Of a stretch of DNA of 64,000 nt, positions 47,350 through 61,199 are shown piece after piece. This DNA is from Luzula sylvatica (lineage: Eukaryota; Streptophyta; Magnoliopsida; Poales; Juncaceae), in the NCBI GenBank assembly GCA_946800325.1, contig OX326960.1:16454393-16518392 (forward strand). Reading direction: 5' to 3'. The first letter of the stretch is position 1. Each line of letters starts with the position of its first letter. The position numbers were made by a program, and so were the translations under genes. The notes beneath the pieces were generated by a model. It was not told the DNA's origin, made no database searches, and saw nothing but the letters and a program-made list of their open reading frames with translations.

Positions 47350-48565
47350 TATCTCTAATTATTTTTGGGAAAAATTAATAATATGATATAATACAATATA
47401 ATTATATAATAATATGATATAATACAATATTATAAAATAATATGATATAATATAATATGATATGATGTGACGTAATATAATATAATATAATACAAAACAA
47501 TAAATACAATATATTATAATATAATACAAAACAATAAATATAAAATAATATAACATGATACGATATGATATGATAAGATATCGTATAATATTATATTATA
47601 ATATAATTAAATATAATATAATATTTATTACAATTTAATAAAATATAATTAGATACAACACAACCCAATATAAATATATTATATTATAACATAATAGAAT
47701 TTGTTATGAAATGATATATAATATAATATTTGTTGTGTTGTATTATATAATATAGTAAAGTAGAGTAGAGTACAATATAATAAAATACAATACAATACAA
47801 TATGATATGATATAATTAAGTATAATATAATACAATATAATACAACACAACACAACACTATATAATATAACATAACATAATATAATATAATATAATATAA
47901 TATAATTCAACACAACACTATAGTATAAGATAGTGCAATACGATACGATATTATATGATTTGATGTCATTTAGTATATTACAATGAAATACAATACAATA
48001 TAATACAATATAATATAATATAATATAATATTACATAATATTACATAATATAATATAATACAATACTATACTATATTATATTATTAATGTAAAATATACT
48101 AAAATACAATAATATGATATATTGTAATACAATACTATACTATATTTAATAATGAAATATATTATTTATATTTATATGTAATATGATATGATATTGTATA
48201 ATATAATATAATACAATATCATAAAATATACAATATAAAATAATAGACTAAAAAGATAATATACAATAATATGACAACTATATGTAATATGATATGATAT
48301 GATATAATAAAATACAATAATATGATATGATATAGTATAATATAGTATAATACAATATCATATCATATACAATATAACGTTAATATACTATGATATAATA
48401 TAATAGACTAAAAAGATAATATAATAATAACATAATACAATATAATATGGTATATTATAATACATAATATTATTGTATCATACAATGCTATACATTATAA
48501 TACGATATGATACGATACGATATGATATAATTTATGTATAATATAATGAAGTACAATATAATACA
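47350..48565. repeat. 1.2 kb low-complexity tract of TATAATACAATATGATA words
   Basis: Nearly pure A and T with scattered G and C, made of pentamer-like words (ATAAT, ACAAT, ATGAT, GATAC). There is no fixed period. Y/I/L-rich antisense frames here are not proteins. GATATGATATGATA and ATACAATATAATA strings dominate different stretches. Confidence 0.9.
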
Positions 48566-48959
48566 ATACAAAAACTATGATTAAATATAGAACTATTTTT
48601 TAACAGCCACACATTTATTTTTAGGATTTAATTTTTTTTCTCTTAATTTGACAAATATTTATTTTTAGGATTTAATTTTTTCTCTTAATTTTTTGTTTTA
48701 AAGTTAACTAATAATATATAAAGAAAATTTGGAGAAATTTGTAACCTTAATTTATCTCATTTTATACATGCAAAAAATTGGAGGGAACTTTTATTTGGGA
48801 TTCGAAATTTTGTTTTCATAAAAATGGCTCCAATTTAATTTCATTTGGTTCTGTAAAAATAAGTCATATACATGAATAAAACATGTGTATGATTTAAGCT
48901 TCCTTTGTATTTCGGAATGTTTGATTTTAATGTAAATTATGTCTCTTGGTTGACCATTA

Positions 48960-50990
48960 TCATGGTAGACCATGTCCAGCCTATTTTATTTAAATTTCAT
49001 TTTCCTCTCAAAACAAAACCCTAACGTAGAAACCCTCATTTTCCATTATTCGGCTTGTACTGTGCACACACAAAATAAACAAACGGCGATTCTATTCCTC
49101 TTCTCTCATCTCGCACAAACAAAAAACACTGCCGAGAAGCACATCGTGCAGATTCAAAGGCGGTTGAAGCCGATTCAAGGCGATTTTAGCCTATTTTCAT
49201 GACCATTAGGTGAGATTTCATGTTTTCAGCAAATATTCAAGTTTTTGTCGTGCTTTTTTCTGAGTTTTTTTTCGTGTGGTAGTGCTATTGCAAACGATTT
49301 CAAAGCCAAGATTTTTGGTGCTGATTTTACTTCATTTTCTGTCAATTTTCATATTGTACTTTCGATTTTCTGTCAATTTTCATATTGTACTTTTTCATAA
49401 CTGATATCGTCGTCTCGCTGATTTCGCAGGATTTTCTTTTTTTATTGCTGATTTGATTGTGCTTTTTATAGCTCTCCGATGTGAAATAGTGTTGGAGATG
49501 ATTGTCAGTACTGAATTTTGCTCGAGAGGTGCTGTTGCAGTGATTTTTCAGCTCGAAAACTGTTGATTTGGAGTTGCAGGTCTGATATTTTTCTTGAAAG
49601 AGGGCAGAGACACAAGGTTAATATTGTTGTCGCAGAGTTTCCCTCTTTATTCTTTTTATAATTGAAAAGTTAGGTTAATTATGGTCAATTTGGGGCTAAT
49701 TTTGGTTTGATTTCAATGACAAGATTGCTTTGCAAACTCTAAAATCAAGATATTGGCATTTAGTCTTTCCATTTCATATTTTTATGGCCAGTCTAAAATT
49801 AGTGTTGTTACTCATACTAGGCAGCTCGAAGAACTTTATAATCATTATAAAGGTTATTTTTATTTTATACATTTTTAAAAAATTTAGTACTTTACAATAT
49901 CACATTTGTTATTTTTTATCTTGCATGTTGTGCTCCGTTCAGCTTTGTCAGAATTTATATTTTTATAAATTTCAGAAAATATAGGTTTTTATTTCAATAT
50001 TTTCATTTATCATTCATATTTCAATGATTTGCAGTAAATTCTAAAAAACAAGTCAGGTTAGACAAATAACTCCTCCAAAACCTCAAAAGATCACATATGT
50101 CTACTGTAAAATATTAAAAAAATTTAGCATGACATATATTTGTTAGTAGGGATGTAAATGATCTATTTTTTGTGTTTATTTTCATGATTTTGCTAACAAT
50201 TTTAATTTGATATTTTGTTTAGGAATGATCCGAAAATTGATTGAAGAATTCTACTCGGCTAAGTTTATTGTACCATTCATGCAGATTTATGAATGAGGTG
50301 CATTTAATAAAATATAGGGACTTCTTGAGTCTTGGAGATTTATGGAGAAAGTTTATTGTACCATTCATGCAACATATCTGAGGTAATTTTAAAATATTTT
50401 TATTAGCTTCTTTTTTTTACAAATTTGAGAAAATATAGGGATAGATTGACATATTTGTTGTTAATTTCAGATTTTTATAAGGTTGAAGATGAAGGTTGAA
50501 AATTCAGGTAAAAAAATGCTTTTTGTCTTTTTCTTTTATTTTATTTTCGAAAATATAAGGGCTTATGGATATATTTCCCATATTATGTCATCAATTTCTG
50601 ATTTATATTGTTCATCTACGATAATTTCTGTTTTTTAGGGTTATACGAGATACGGGATGTCTTTGTTAATCCAAATGCTTGTTTTTCTTAATTTCAGTTA
50701 TATAATGGATAGTTTTCTATTTTAACTTTATTTTAAAATATTTTATACAAGATATCATAGAGAAATTTATTATTTAATTTATTTGAAGGGCATTTCACTA
50801 TTGTAGCAAAGATGTACGGATGGTGATCGAAATTTGTCGCGTGGCCAGTTCAAGTTCAAGTTTCAGTACTTCTACTAGAGATTTTATATTTTGTTACTTT
50901 GACATTATGGGGTGTGTTTTTTTTTTTTCTAGTACTTGAGTTAGTGTTGTAATAATGAATGATTATAATGAAATGATTATGTGTTTTTTA
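48960..50990 (+). other. Exon-like non-coding unit in CACTA-1
   Basis: Leader-like sequence with AAAACCCTAACG (49014) precedes an ATG at 49200 and a donor-like AG/GTGAG at 49208. Later stretches (50220-50390, 50790-50930) look like short exons, with a duplicated AAGTTTATTGTACCATTCATGCA block (50267 and 50350). No protein of any size can be read. It may be the relic of the element's own TNPA-type transcript or a second captured gene. Confidence 0.35.
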
Positions 50991-51642
50991 AAGATATTTT
51001 TGTTTTATTTAAATGGCCAAAATTTAATTTTCATATTTTATTAATTAATATTATAATATATGTTGTTTTAAGGGACTAAAAGAGTCGTCACAGTAGTACC
51101 ATATTTAGGAATTAAATTTTGTCACAGAAAGAATCATTCAGACACCAATATCATTCACAAAAGAGTACATTTAAGGACTAACATTTGGCACATTAATATT
51201 ATATTTGGAGACAACAAATGGTCACAGAAACAACATAACAAAGACAAAATTTAGCTACATATAGTATATCTTCAGAAGCAAACATTTGTACCATAAAATG
51301 AATATTCAGAAACAAAGTCTAGTCACAGAACAACAATAATTGGGAACCACATTTAGTCTCATAAAGAACATTTTCCACGACCATTACTCAACATTGAAAG
51401 TTCATCTTCAGGGACTACCCCAGAAAACGGGGGAAAAAATTGGAAATTAATTTTGTCCCAAGAAAGATGTCTTATAGGGACTAAATGCAAAAAAACTTTT
51501 GTCACCCTGATTTGCTGCGTCGGGCCTGTTATGACAAAGTCATAACGACTAAATATAGTCCCTAAAGATCTACAGCGACTCCAGACGGGGTTTTAGGGAC
51601 TAAACACGTTTGTCCCTAATTGCATTTTTTTTAGTAGTGTGA

Positions 51643-52486
51643 GTTCCATCGAGCTTGGCCAAGCATTTCATCAATCTCAATTCAATCGAGGGGCCCGAGA
51701 GATATCTCCCTCTATCCTTTTTCAAGGCTAGAAAGGAACAATTCCTATCTTGCAACCTCACATCCTTTGCCTATGCTAAAAACAATACTCAATAATAATC
51801 TCTGCTACACAGTTACGCGTAGGGTTAATTACATCAAAGCATTGTCTTTTCACATACTAGGTATCCGTGAGATCACTCAAGTATGAAGCACTAAAACGCA
51901 CTATCTGGATATGAGTTTGTCTCCAATGACTCTAACCATGTCACAAACTCATATAGTGGTCAGTCCAATATACGACGCCGCGTATATTCATATTCTAGAA
52001 TCGACGCTACCGTCTCAGATCAGTAAAACCTGATCATCTCATCTACGAATATGCCAGTGTATGTAAAAGTCTCCATTCAATGAATGGACTACCTGGTTCA
52101 AATCTATGAACAACTTTATACACGAGGGACGTTTTAACATTATATTCATCCCGTTTAGTGGTTTTACTATCATTCAATTGATGAATCAATATGCCAGACT
52201 ATGGCCATGCAACATATTATTCTCAACTGACTCGATGCACTAAACTAGAATAAAATTCAAGGTCTATCCGATTATTATAATCGAATAACCTCTCACACAC
52301 TTTCTTGTTATTTAAATTTTTTGAAATATGAAGGTTTAGGTCATATGATGAATAATAATATAAATATCTGTCTCATAAACAAATACAATCCCAATAACAC
52401 GCCTAGGGCATAATAAATGTTCTCCCACTTGCACTAGGCAGATCAAATCCCCTTATACAATAAGAAACATAAATAAAACACCCCAA
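51643..52486 (-). other. 3' non-coding region of copia II (second part)
   Basis: Untranslated sequence downstream of RNase H. It shares GAGAGATATCTC and GATCATCTCAT blocks with the same region of copia A, B and the 40109-41620 segment. Confidence 0.7.
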
Positions 52487-55400
52487 CTAACACTGCGATA
52501 GATATCCCAATCCTATCGCCCTAGCATGCTGCTCATGCTTGGCACGTGATAGTGGCTTCGTAAATGGATCGGCCACGTTATCCTCAGTAGGTATCTTCAT
52601 TATTTTCACGTCACCTCTCTTCGTAATCTCACGAATCAAGTGGTAACGCCGGAGTACATGTTTGGACCGATGATGCGCTCGCGGTTCCTTAGATTGTGCT
52701 ATTGCTCCGTTATTGTCACAATAGACATCCATAGGACCCGAGATACTTGGCATAACGCCAAGTTCCATCACGAACTGTCGTAGCCAGACAGCCTCCTTTG
52801 CGGCTTCTGAAGCCGCGATGTATTCCGCTTCAGTTGTAGAATCAACCACCGTCTTCTGTTTGGAGCTTTTCCAAACAACAGCTCCACCATTGAGCGTAAA
52901 GACGTAACCACTTTGAGATTGGAAATCGTCCGGGCAAGTTTGGAAACTAGCATCTGTATATCCTTGGATAATCAGATCCTTCCGAACCACCATAGACAAG
53001 AAACATATCTTTAGTATTCCTGAGATACTTAAGAACGCTCTTGACTGCGGACCAGTGAGCTTCCCCGGGATCAGACTGATAGCGGGAAGTCACACTCAAC
53101 GCATATGCGACATCTGGTCTAGTACATATCATGACATACATGATCGATCCTATAGCCGAAGCGTATGGGATCCGACTCATTCGCTCACGTTCAGCGTCCG
53201 TTGAAGGACACTGAGCCTTAGTGAGAGTGATGCCATGTGACATTGGCAGAAATCCTTTCTTGGATTGCTCCATGTGAAACCTAGTTATCACTTTGTCAAT
53301 ATATGTACTTTGACTTAGTCCGAGAAGTCTCCTCGATCTATCTCTATAGATCTTCACACCTAAAATATAGGCAGCTTCTCCTAAGTCCTTCATTGCGAAT
53401 TGACTATCCAAATATGCCTTAACCTGGTTAAACATCGGGATGTCATTTCCAATGAGTAAGATGTCGTCCACGTACAAGATGAGGAATACAACCGAACTCC
53501 CACTGAATTTCTTGTATACACAAGGTTCCTCGATATTTTGAATGAAACCATACTTTGCGATAACCTCATCGAATCGTATGTTCCACGCACGAGATGCTTG
53601 TTTTAATCCATAAATGGATCTCATAAGCTTGCACACTTTATTCGTATTCTTTGGATCGACAAAACCCTCGGGTTGTGTCATATACACATCCTCGGTAAGG
53701 TTCCCGTTAAGGAAAGCGGTTTTGACATCCATCTGCCATATCTCATAATCGTGATATGCAGCTATCGCTAGAAGAATGCGAATACTTTTAAACATGGCTA
53801 CTGGAGAAAACGTTTCATCATAGTCTATACCATGAATTTGCTTGAAACCTTTCGCCACCAGTCTTGCTTTAAAAGTGTGTACATTACCATCCATGTCGGT
53901 TTTCTTCTTGAAAACCCATTTGCACCCAACGGTCTTAGCACCATTAGGTAGATCAATAAGATTCCAAACCTTATTATCATACATGGACTGGATCTCGTTT
54001 TTCATGGCGTCATGCCATTTCGAGGAATCCAAGCTAGACATAGCACCTTTGTAGGAGGTTGGCTCATCATCTAGAGTCAACTCATCATCGTCAGTACTAA
54101 TGAGAAATCCATATCTCTCAGGTTCTTGACGAATCCTACCAGATCTACGTAGAGCTTGTGTATTAGATTCTGGTTCACCATCCAATGGTAACTCAGAATC
54201 TTGTTCCAAATCAACCTATTCACGTTGTGGTTCTCGAATTTCTTCGAGATCAATTTTACTCCCACTGGCTTGACGATCTAGGAATTCCTTCTCTAAGAAG
54301 TGTCCACGTCGAGCCACGAAAACCTTGTTTTCGCACGGCAAGTAAAAGTAGTATCCTCTTGTTTCTTGAGGATACCCCACAAATAAACACTTGTCTGATC
54401 TTGGCTCGAGTTTTTCCGTCAATAACCTTTTGACGTATGCCTCGCAACCCCAAATCTTAAGATAAGACAATGATGGCACCTTGCCATGCCATAATTCATA
54501 TGGTGTCTTTTCAACCGATTTGGACGGAACTCTATTCAGTATATGAGCGGCCGTTTGAAGCGCGAAACCCCAAAATGATTTTGGCAAATCTGTTCGACTC
54601 ATCATCGAGCGAACCATGTCTAACAAAGTCCGATTCCTCCTTTCGGACACTCCATTCCATTGGGGTGTACCGGGTGGAGTCCATTGTGATACTATACCAC
54701 AATCTCGAAGATAGTCCTCAAACTCATAGCTCAAGTATTCGCCACCTCGATCCGATCGAATGGCTTTTACTTTCTTGCCCAGTTGAAGTTCTACCTCGTG
54801 TTGAAATTCTTTGAATTTCTCAAAAGTTTCACTTTTGTGACGCATTAAGTATAGATATCCATATCTACTATAATCGTCAGTAAAAGTCACGAAGTAGCGA
54901 TACCCATTTCTAGCCTCGACACTCATCGGTCCACATACATCGGAATGTATGAGTGCCAACACATCTTTCGATCTTTCTCCTTTCTTGGAAAAAGGTGTCT
55001 TTGTCATCTTACCCATCAAACAAGATTCGCAATTTTCTATTGACTTTAAATCAAAAGAATCTAGTACTCCATCCTTTTGGAGTCTAGCAATGCGTTTCTC
55101 ATTTATGTGTCCGAGACGACAATGCCATGAGTATGTTTCATTTGTTTGAGTGGTATTTATGTTATAAATGGACTGATTATTGTTGTTATTTTCTAAATCC
55201 AAGACATATAAACCATTTTCAACTAGAACATTACTAAAGAAAATGTCATTCTTGCGAATAAAACAATCATTAGTACCAATAACTAATTCATATCCATCCG
55301 CAATAAGTCTCGAAACGGAAATAATATTCCTACTCAAAGTAGGTACATAACAACAATTATTCAAAACTAAAATAAGTCCATTTGGCAAAGTTAAATCATA

Positions 55401-56432
55401 CGTCCCTTCGGCTAATGCTGCTACTCGAGCTCCATTCCCGACACGTAAATCAACTTCGCCACGAATCAACGATCTTCTACTTCTTAGGCCCTGCATATTA
55501 TTACAAATATGAGTCCCACATCCAGTGTCCAACACCCATGATGATAAAGTAAAGAAATAAGAATCGATAACGGAAATACCTGATGCCGGTGTGTCCGAGG
55601 AAGCGGTCTTTTGCTTGCTCTCCCTCAGGAAGATCTCGCAATCACGCTTCCAATGCCCCTCCTTGAGACAGTGGAAACACTTCTTGTCATCCTTGGCTTT
55701 CTTGCTCACGGGCTTAGGCGCAACCTTGTTGCCCTTTGCCTTCCTCTTCTTGTTATTGTTCCCATTGTTTGGATTCTTCCCTTGAACCACCAATACCTCC
55801 GAAGTCCTAGACTTCATGTACCGCGGTTTCTTGTCACTTTCGAATGTTCTGAGCATTCCGAAAAGCTGGGGAATGGTCCTTGTCATGTCCGACATGTGGA
55901 AATGCGAAATGAACGAATCGAAACTCGGTGGCAGTGACAACATGATCAAATCAGTTTGTAACTCCAACTCAAATTTCATGCCAAGCCTCTCAAGATGATC
56001 GAAATATCCTTTCATCTTGAGAAGATGAGAGCTAACGGGCGTACCCTCTTGCATCTTGCATTGCGTCGCATTGCCAAGAGCTTGATACTTCTCCACCCTT
56101 GCTTGAACCTGAAACATCTCCCTGAGCTGTTTCATAATCTCGTATGCATCCTGTTTCTCAAACTGAATTTGATATTCAGGAGTCATAGTAGCCAACATGA
56201 GGCATGTGACATCATTCGAATCGTCCATCATGGTCGTATATTCGAATGTCTCATCCTCAGTTGCTGTATCCCCTGGCACAGGAGGGATAGGCGTCTCCAA
56301 GACATGTGCCTTTCCTTCCTGTCTCAGAACGAATCCCAGATTCCTCTGCCAGTCGAGAAAGTTCTTTCCGTTCATTCGTTCCTTTTCCAAAATGGAACGC
56401 AAACTAAAGCGGTTATTACTTGGTAAAGCCAT
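52487..56432 (-). pseudogene. gag-pol: gag-pol of copia II, one in-frame stop and one frameshift
   Basis: The start is ATG at 56432. Domains in order are: UBN2 gag (LDWQRNLGFVLRQE); CCHC knuckle CFHCLKEGHWKRDC at ~residue 250; protease VLDTGCGTHI; pre-integrase WHCRLGHIN/CESCLMGKM; integrase HSDVCGP, SDRGGEY, NGVSERRNRTLL; RT FLNGNLTEDVYMTQPEGF and YVDDILLIGND; and RNase H TDASF, STTEAEYIA, HRSKHV. A TAG at 54218-54216 splits the frame between integrase and RT. A one-base loss near 52985 shifts RNase H. Otherwise about 1,315 codons are open. It would supply all functions of retrotransposition if intact. Confidence 0.93.
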
Positions 56433-57981
56433 TAAATCTACAATTTTGAAAAATAATGTAATTAATAACGTGGTCTTTCATATATTAAATTCATTTTTAA
56501 ACAACTTGAAATACCCATTATTTTATCATTTCAAATAGCCCCCACTATTGAAACGGAGATTCGATACCTTAAATCTCATAATGGACAAGATCCCTATTTA
56601 ACATATTTCTAAGGTGACTAAGGCCAACCACTCAGAAAACATGTCACGTTGGGTAGGACGGTGTCCAATCATCTCTAAGATGATTCTTGCTTTATTCGCG
56701 AGGTCCAGTATTGAGTCCAACTCAAAACCAGAGTATGTGTTCCTCACTCCTTGCCCCAAATACTAGCCTAGCTAGTTAATTGGTCAAGTCCAAACCACAA
56801 ATGGAGTATCATTCAATTAGCGAATTGACATGTCAGACTAAAGCCATGCAACACGTTAACTCCTAATCAATGCATGCCTTCAATGCTACGTATTTGAAAA
56901 TATGTGTCAGACTATGGCCATGCAACACAAATAAACAAATACTAGTTTCGAAGGTTCCACTTTGGGAGGCAATTTACTTGATTATTACGTGGGAGGATTT
57001 TCTTTTCTTAAAATCATTTATTTAACTTTTATTTTATTCATGCATAAAAACAAAAACAAAACAAAAATTGTACGGTATAGCATATAGGCCTTTTAGTTTT
57101 ATGAGCAATCATAAAACCCTAAATTCCCAACCCTAAAACCCAAGATGATCTTGTGCTGTTCTTGAAGATCCAATCTTCGTGTTGTGTCGTCTGTTCTTGA
57201 AGATCCAATCTTCGTGTCGTCTTGTTTTGAAGGGTCCTTTTTCAAAACTAAACCTATTCTACTACAATTTGGAAGATTCACCGATCCCCATATTTAAAAT
57301 AGTTTACAAATTGGAAAGCTCACTGGCCCCCACATTACATACATACAAACAATCACAACACACATACAAACAATCACAACACACATACAAACATTCACAA
57401 ACAATCATCCCCGTTTTAGGCTATATGCTATACCGAATTGAATTTATAAATTGAAAATTTTAAATTATTGGGCATTTTTGACAGAAAAAAATTTTTGTTG
57501 TCCAGAATTTTGTTCGTACGATCGCAACTCCAAGTTCGGTCGAGAAACGTCAGAAAATTTTAAATTATTGGGCATTTTTTTTTTTTTTTTTTTTTGAAAA
57601 TCTGTATTTATTAAAATATATTTAACAGATTCATTTTTCAACATATCCAATATGTCTTTATTACAATATATTCTAAAAATCCAATTTTCAACAGATCTAA
57701 TCTGTTTTTAAATACAAAATATATTCTGAAAATCTAATTTTTCTGAATTTCCAATTATATTCTGAAAATCTAATTTTTCTGAAAATACAATTTTAAACAG
57801 ATCTAATCTGTATCAATTACAATATATTCTGAAAATCTAATTTTCTGAAAATCCAATTTTCAACAGAATTTTAATTATGTAATTTTTGCAATTTAGCCCA
57901 AAAATTCTAAAATTTCTCAAATTATAAAATTCTAATCTACAAATCTGAAAATCTAATTTTCGATGGTTTTAACAAGCAATT
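56433..57981 (-). other. Leader of copia II with several short tandem repeats
   Basis: This is the 1.5 kb between the primer site and gag. It contains a tandem CTTGAAGATCCAATCTTCGTG pair (57158, 57195), three to four ACACATACAAACAATCACA units (57340-57400) and repeated TCTGAAAATCTAATTTT / AACAGATCTAATCTG units (57600-57870). A T run lies at 57577-57595. No convincing ORF. Confidence 0.7.
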
Positions 57982-57993
57982 GCTCTGATACCA
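57982..57993 (-). promoter_or_regulatory. Primer binding site of copia II
   Basis: The minus strand reads TGGTATCAGAGC, complementary to initiator tRNA-Met, one base from the 5' LTR. Confidence 0.95.
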
Positions 57994-57994
57994 T

Positions 57995-58645
57995 TGTAGG
58001 ATTATACACACGAATTTAGAGGTTTGCAGCGGAATTATTTCGTATGTATAACCTAATTCTACCCTGGATCATACTCGAAAACCACGAAAAAGAAAGAGTT
58101 ATTCAGAATTTTACCTCGTACAAGTTAGTACGTGAAGCCTACTTATCCAGATTTCGTGAACCTTCTCCAAGGATTGCTCTTGCACTCCCTCTACTCGTGT
58201 CCACCTTGATTTCGTCTGATCGAAACCGCCAACACCGTTCTAGTCGATGTCACGATTATTCCTCTCAAGAACTTGCTCAGAAACTCTGCTCAAAAACTCT
58301 CCAGATCTCAGTTTCGGTTTTGTGTGAAAGAGAGAAAATTCGGCAGCCGAATTAGGTCAGAAAATTGGAGAGAGAAGAGAGAAAAATGAAATTCTGAATA
58401 TATATATAGGCAATTTTAGGTTAAATCCGAAATTAGGTTAAGAAACCCTAATTTCAGAATTAAAGCCCAAAACTAAATAAAATCAGAATAAGCCCAAAAT
58501 TCTAATTAAAATCTAATTATTAGAAATTAGATTAAAATCCTAAATTCTGAGCGGGCCCAGATTATGAACTGGCCCAATTCTGATTGTATATTTGCCTAAT
58601 TATATAAATTCTTCCAAGTTAATTCTTAAGCCATATTTTCTTTCA
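57995..58645 (-). repeat. 5' LTR of copia II (651 bp)
   Basis: It is almost identical to the 3' LTR at 43993. Differences seen are G/A near 44091, T/G near 44169, one GA and one TA dinucleotide. The TATA-like run is at 58399-58408. Confidence 0.95.
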
Positions 58646-58650
58646 TCGAA

Positions 58651-60213
58651 TGCATATGATATTCGGTCACGAAAATCAAATCTCGTACCATCAACACGCG
58701 AGTGTTAATCAAAGACCCATAAGGCGCCTTAAAATTAACCTACTCTTTGAGCCGCATTGAACTATTCAACGCGCTCTAGCTCTTGAAACTATTTCTTGAG
58801 CGTTGCGTTTTCCTTTCATATACACCCGAATTCTCAAAACAATTTTGAGAAATTTGCGTCTATACATGCCACCACAAGGCACGTAATATCGTTCGATTTC
58901 TTCTTAAAGTTTATCGAACCCGGATTTCTCTAAAGCCAAAGCCTCGAGCCCTGAATCTACCATTTCCGTGTCCAACACGTTCCTTTAAGTCTAAGAACTA
59001 TTATGTGACTATCAAGGTTAATTACAGTAATTCCGGCCCAAAAGCTATCTATCATATCGATCTCATCGATATATTTGGTGTTGATTGAAAACATAATTCT
59101 AAACTAATGATGAAGCTTAAGCTCCTAACCGTGCGTACTTAATCTATATGCTTATATGATGAATAAATGACAGTGTTATTTTATCGAATCGATAACCCTC
59201 ATACCGATACGGGACTCCAAGTCCATAACACTCAAGATCCATATTTTGCAATCCCCCCACAAGTGACTATGGCCGACAAATGGGATCTCGCTATTTAGGT
59301 AGGATTAATATCCAATCGTATCCAATACGACTCTTGAACCTTTATAGAATTCCGGTGATGGATCGTATCACATACAATCCCAGTTCCGTGTGTGCATTCT
59401 ATCTATGCCCCGAACTCTAATCGGATTATCTTGGACGGTTAAGTCACAACCATATCCATCGTATCGTTCAATTGAACTACTCACGTGCCCGACTATGGCC
59501 TGAACCCACTTGAGTCCCCAATTAACGCTTACCACCCGCATCAATACATACAATAATACGTGCCCGAATATGGCCTGAAACCACACATTATGTCATACCA
59601 ATCTCGATGGTTGTGGACATGGAAGGCATTTCCATGACTTAAATATTATGAGGGATCATGCCAATACATGTTGAATTTTGACATAATCTAATTATATCAA
59701 TATCACAAGATTTGATTGATCATTAACCTTTAATAATCAGTTTATATGAAAGTATGAGTGATGCCGATTCTATCGATATAAATAACTCAAAATTTCGAGT
59801 TACGTAGCCAAAGTTATCGCGAAAACAAAATCAGCATCCAGAGGGGGGTCCGTTATAACGGACTGCCCCATCCGTTGTAACGCAGGGGCCCCTGGGGCGC
59901 GAGAAAACCATGTCCGGGGCGCGTCTGGGGCGCCCAAAACTGCCCCCGGGGCGGCAGAACTCCTGATTTTCTGCAGATTTTGTCGTTTCTTCCGTTTTCG
60001 CTCGTTTCCAAAACGATAAATCATGAAAATTTTTCACGATCATTCCTAGATACTCTCAATCAACTTTTGATTGATCTCTAGTGAATTCCACTTGTGATTT
60101 TAACGAAATTGACATTCTAAATATCTAGCATCATGCAAACGGGTACGAACTTTGATAACCCGTGCATATATCGAATATACGACTATGATTCGACCCTCGA
60201 ATCGACGGCGATC
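58651..60213 (-). pseudogene. gag remnant and leader of copia C
   Basis: 58651-59130 parallels the gag remnant of copia D almost base for base, with the same breaks. 59130-59640 is the leader block shared with I and D. 59840-59965 is an unusually GC-rich insert with GGGGCGC words and the palindrome GTCCGTTATAACGGAC (59848-59863). In copia I the same slot holds the GTTCGTTCGAACGAAC cluster. Confidence 0.75.
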
Positions 60214-60225
60214 GCTCTGATACCA
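60214..60225 (-). promoter_or_regulatory. Primer binding site of copia C
   Basis: The minus strand reads TGGTATCAGAGC beside the 5' LTR. It is still perfect although the coding region is ruined. Confidence 0.95.
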
Positions 60226-60226
60226 C

Positions 60227-61199
60227 TTTAGGGAAATATCCCGACCCCGGACCCGCGCATCGGATATGAAGGCCCGGTCCGGTTTCCAAAACCCGAAATC
60301 ACGCCTCGACTTCGAGAGTACGATGCAAAAGAAGGATAGATCTTTACCGGCGTGAAATTGATCACGCTCGAAGGGTTGTCGCTTATCCTCCTTCCTCTTC
60401 TCCGGTGTCACATTGGTGACTAGTCCGTGCGTCCCATATATGGTCTCCCACCGTTTGGACTCCATGAGCGCTCCTCTACTCGTATCCACCGTGAGTCGTA
60501 GCACCTCGGTTATGGGTAGACCTGCCTAGACGATATACCGGTAAACTTGCTTGATCGAATTGATTCTCTAAACCGAGAAAAACCATTTTTCTCGTTTCTC
60601 TCTTTTCGCACCCTTTCACTCTCAGAAAGATGACTCTCTATTTCTGGATTAATTCTTTGGATAGAATGAATTGAACTGAATTATCTGAATTGAGGAGAGA
60701 GAAAACATCATATTTATATCACATAGGATTATGATAGGTCAAAAGGTATGTATATCCAATATACACCCTTTCACAGAGAAAACTGCACACACCCTTTCAG
60801 TATTCTGTTGAAACGAAAATATTAAATCGTACCAAACGACTTAAAATCTTCACTAAAGTTGTAGATAATCTTATTATATTTGCAACCCAATTTGGCCTGG
60901 TCCAATTGGAGTTCGGATGCGAAAGTTATGACGGTTTTACTAACTGTATGTCAATCTGTCGCACCCTTTCGGTATTCCATTAAACCGACACTGATACTTC
61001 GTTCAAATGAAATATTTTTCTACATGAAAGTTATAGATAATCGCATTATCTATCTAACCCAATTTGAACCATTCAAATTGGAGTTTCCCACTGAAAGTTA
61101 TGACAGTTTTACTAAAACTGTTTCTTATGCCTACGAACGCGTACGTTCGTTTATCCTTGTGTACACTTTTACGGTTGATCCGAAACTGTATTTCTTTCA
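60227..61199 (-). repeat. 5' LTR of copia C (973 bp)
   Basis: On the minus strand it starts TGAAAGAAATACAG and ends CCCTAAA (family CCCTACA with one change). It contains a GAACGCGTACGTTCG inverted motif near its start (61134-61150), as do the LTRs of A, B, E and the copy at 30165. Confidence 0.85.

Noticed and set aside
47359..47873. Y/I-rich minus-strand frames
   Set aside because: They come from the ATAAT/ACAAT word tract and have no protein character.
52487..56432. Endogenous pararetrovirus (caulimovirid) origin for the RT/RNase H
   Set aside because: Integrase lies before reverse transcriptase, LTRs with target duplications are present, and the motifs are those of Ty1/copia.
59800..60043. 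GC-rich minus-strand frames of 70-74 codons as a small gene
   Set aside because: They lie in the leader of copia C, have no conserved motif, and their content follows from GGGGCGC words.
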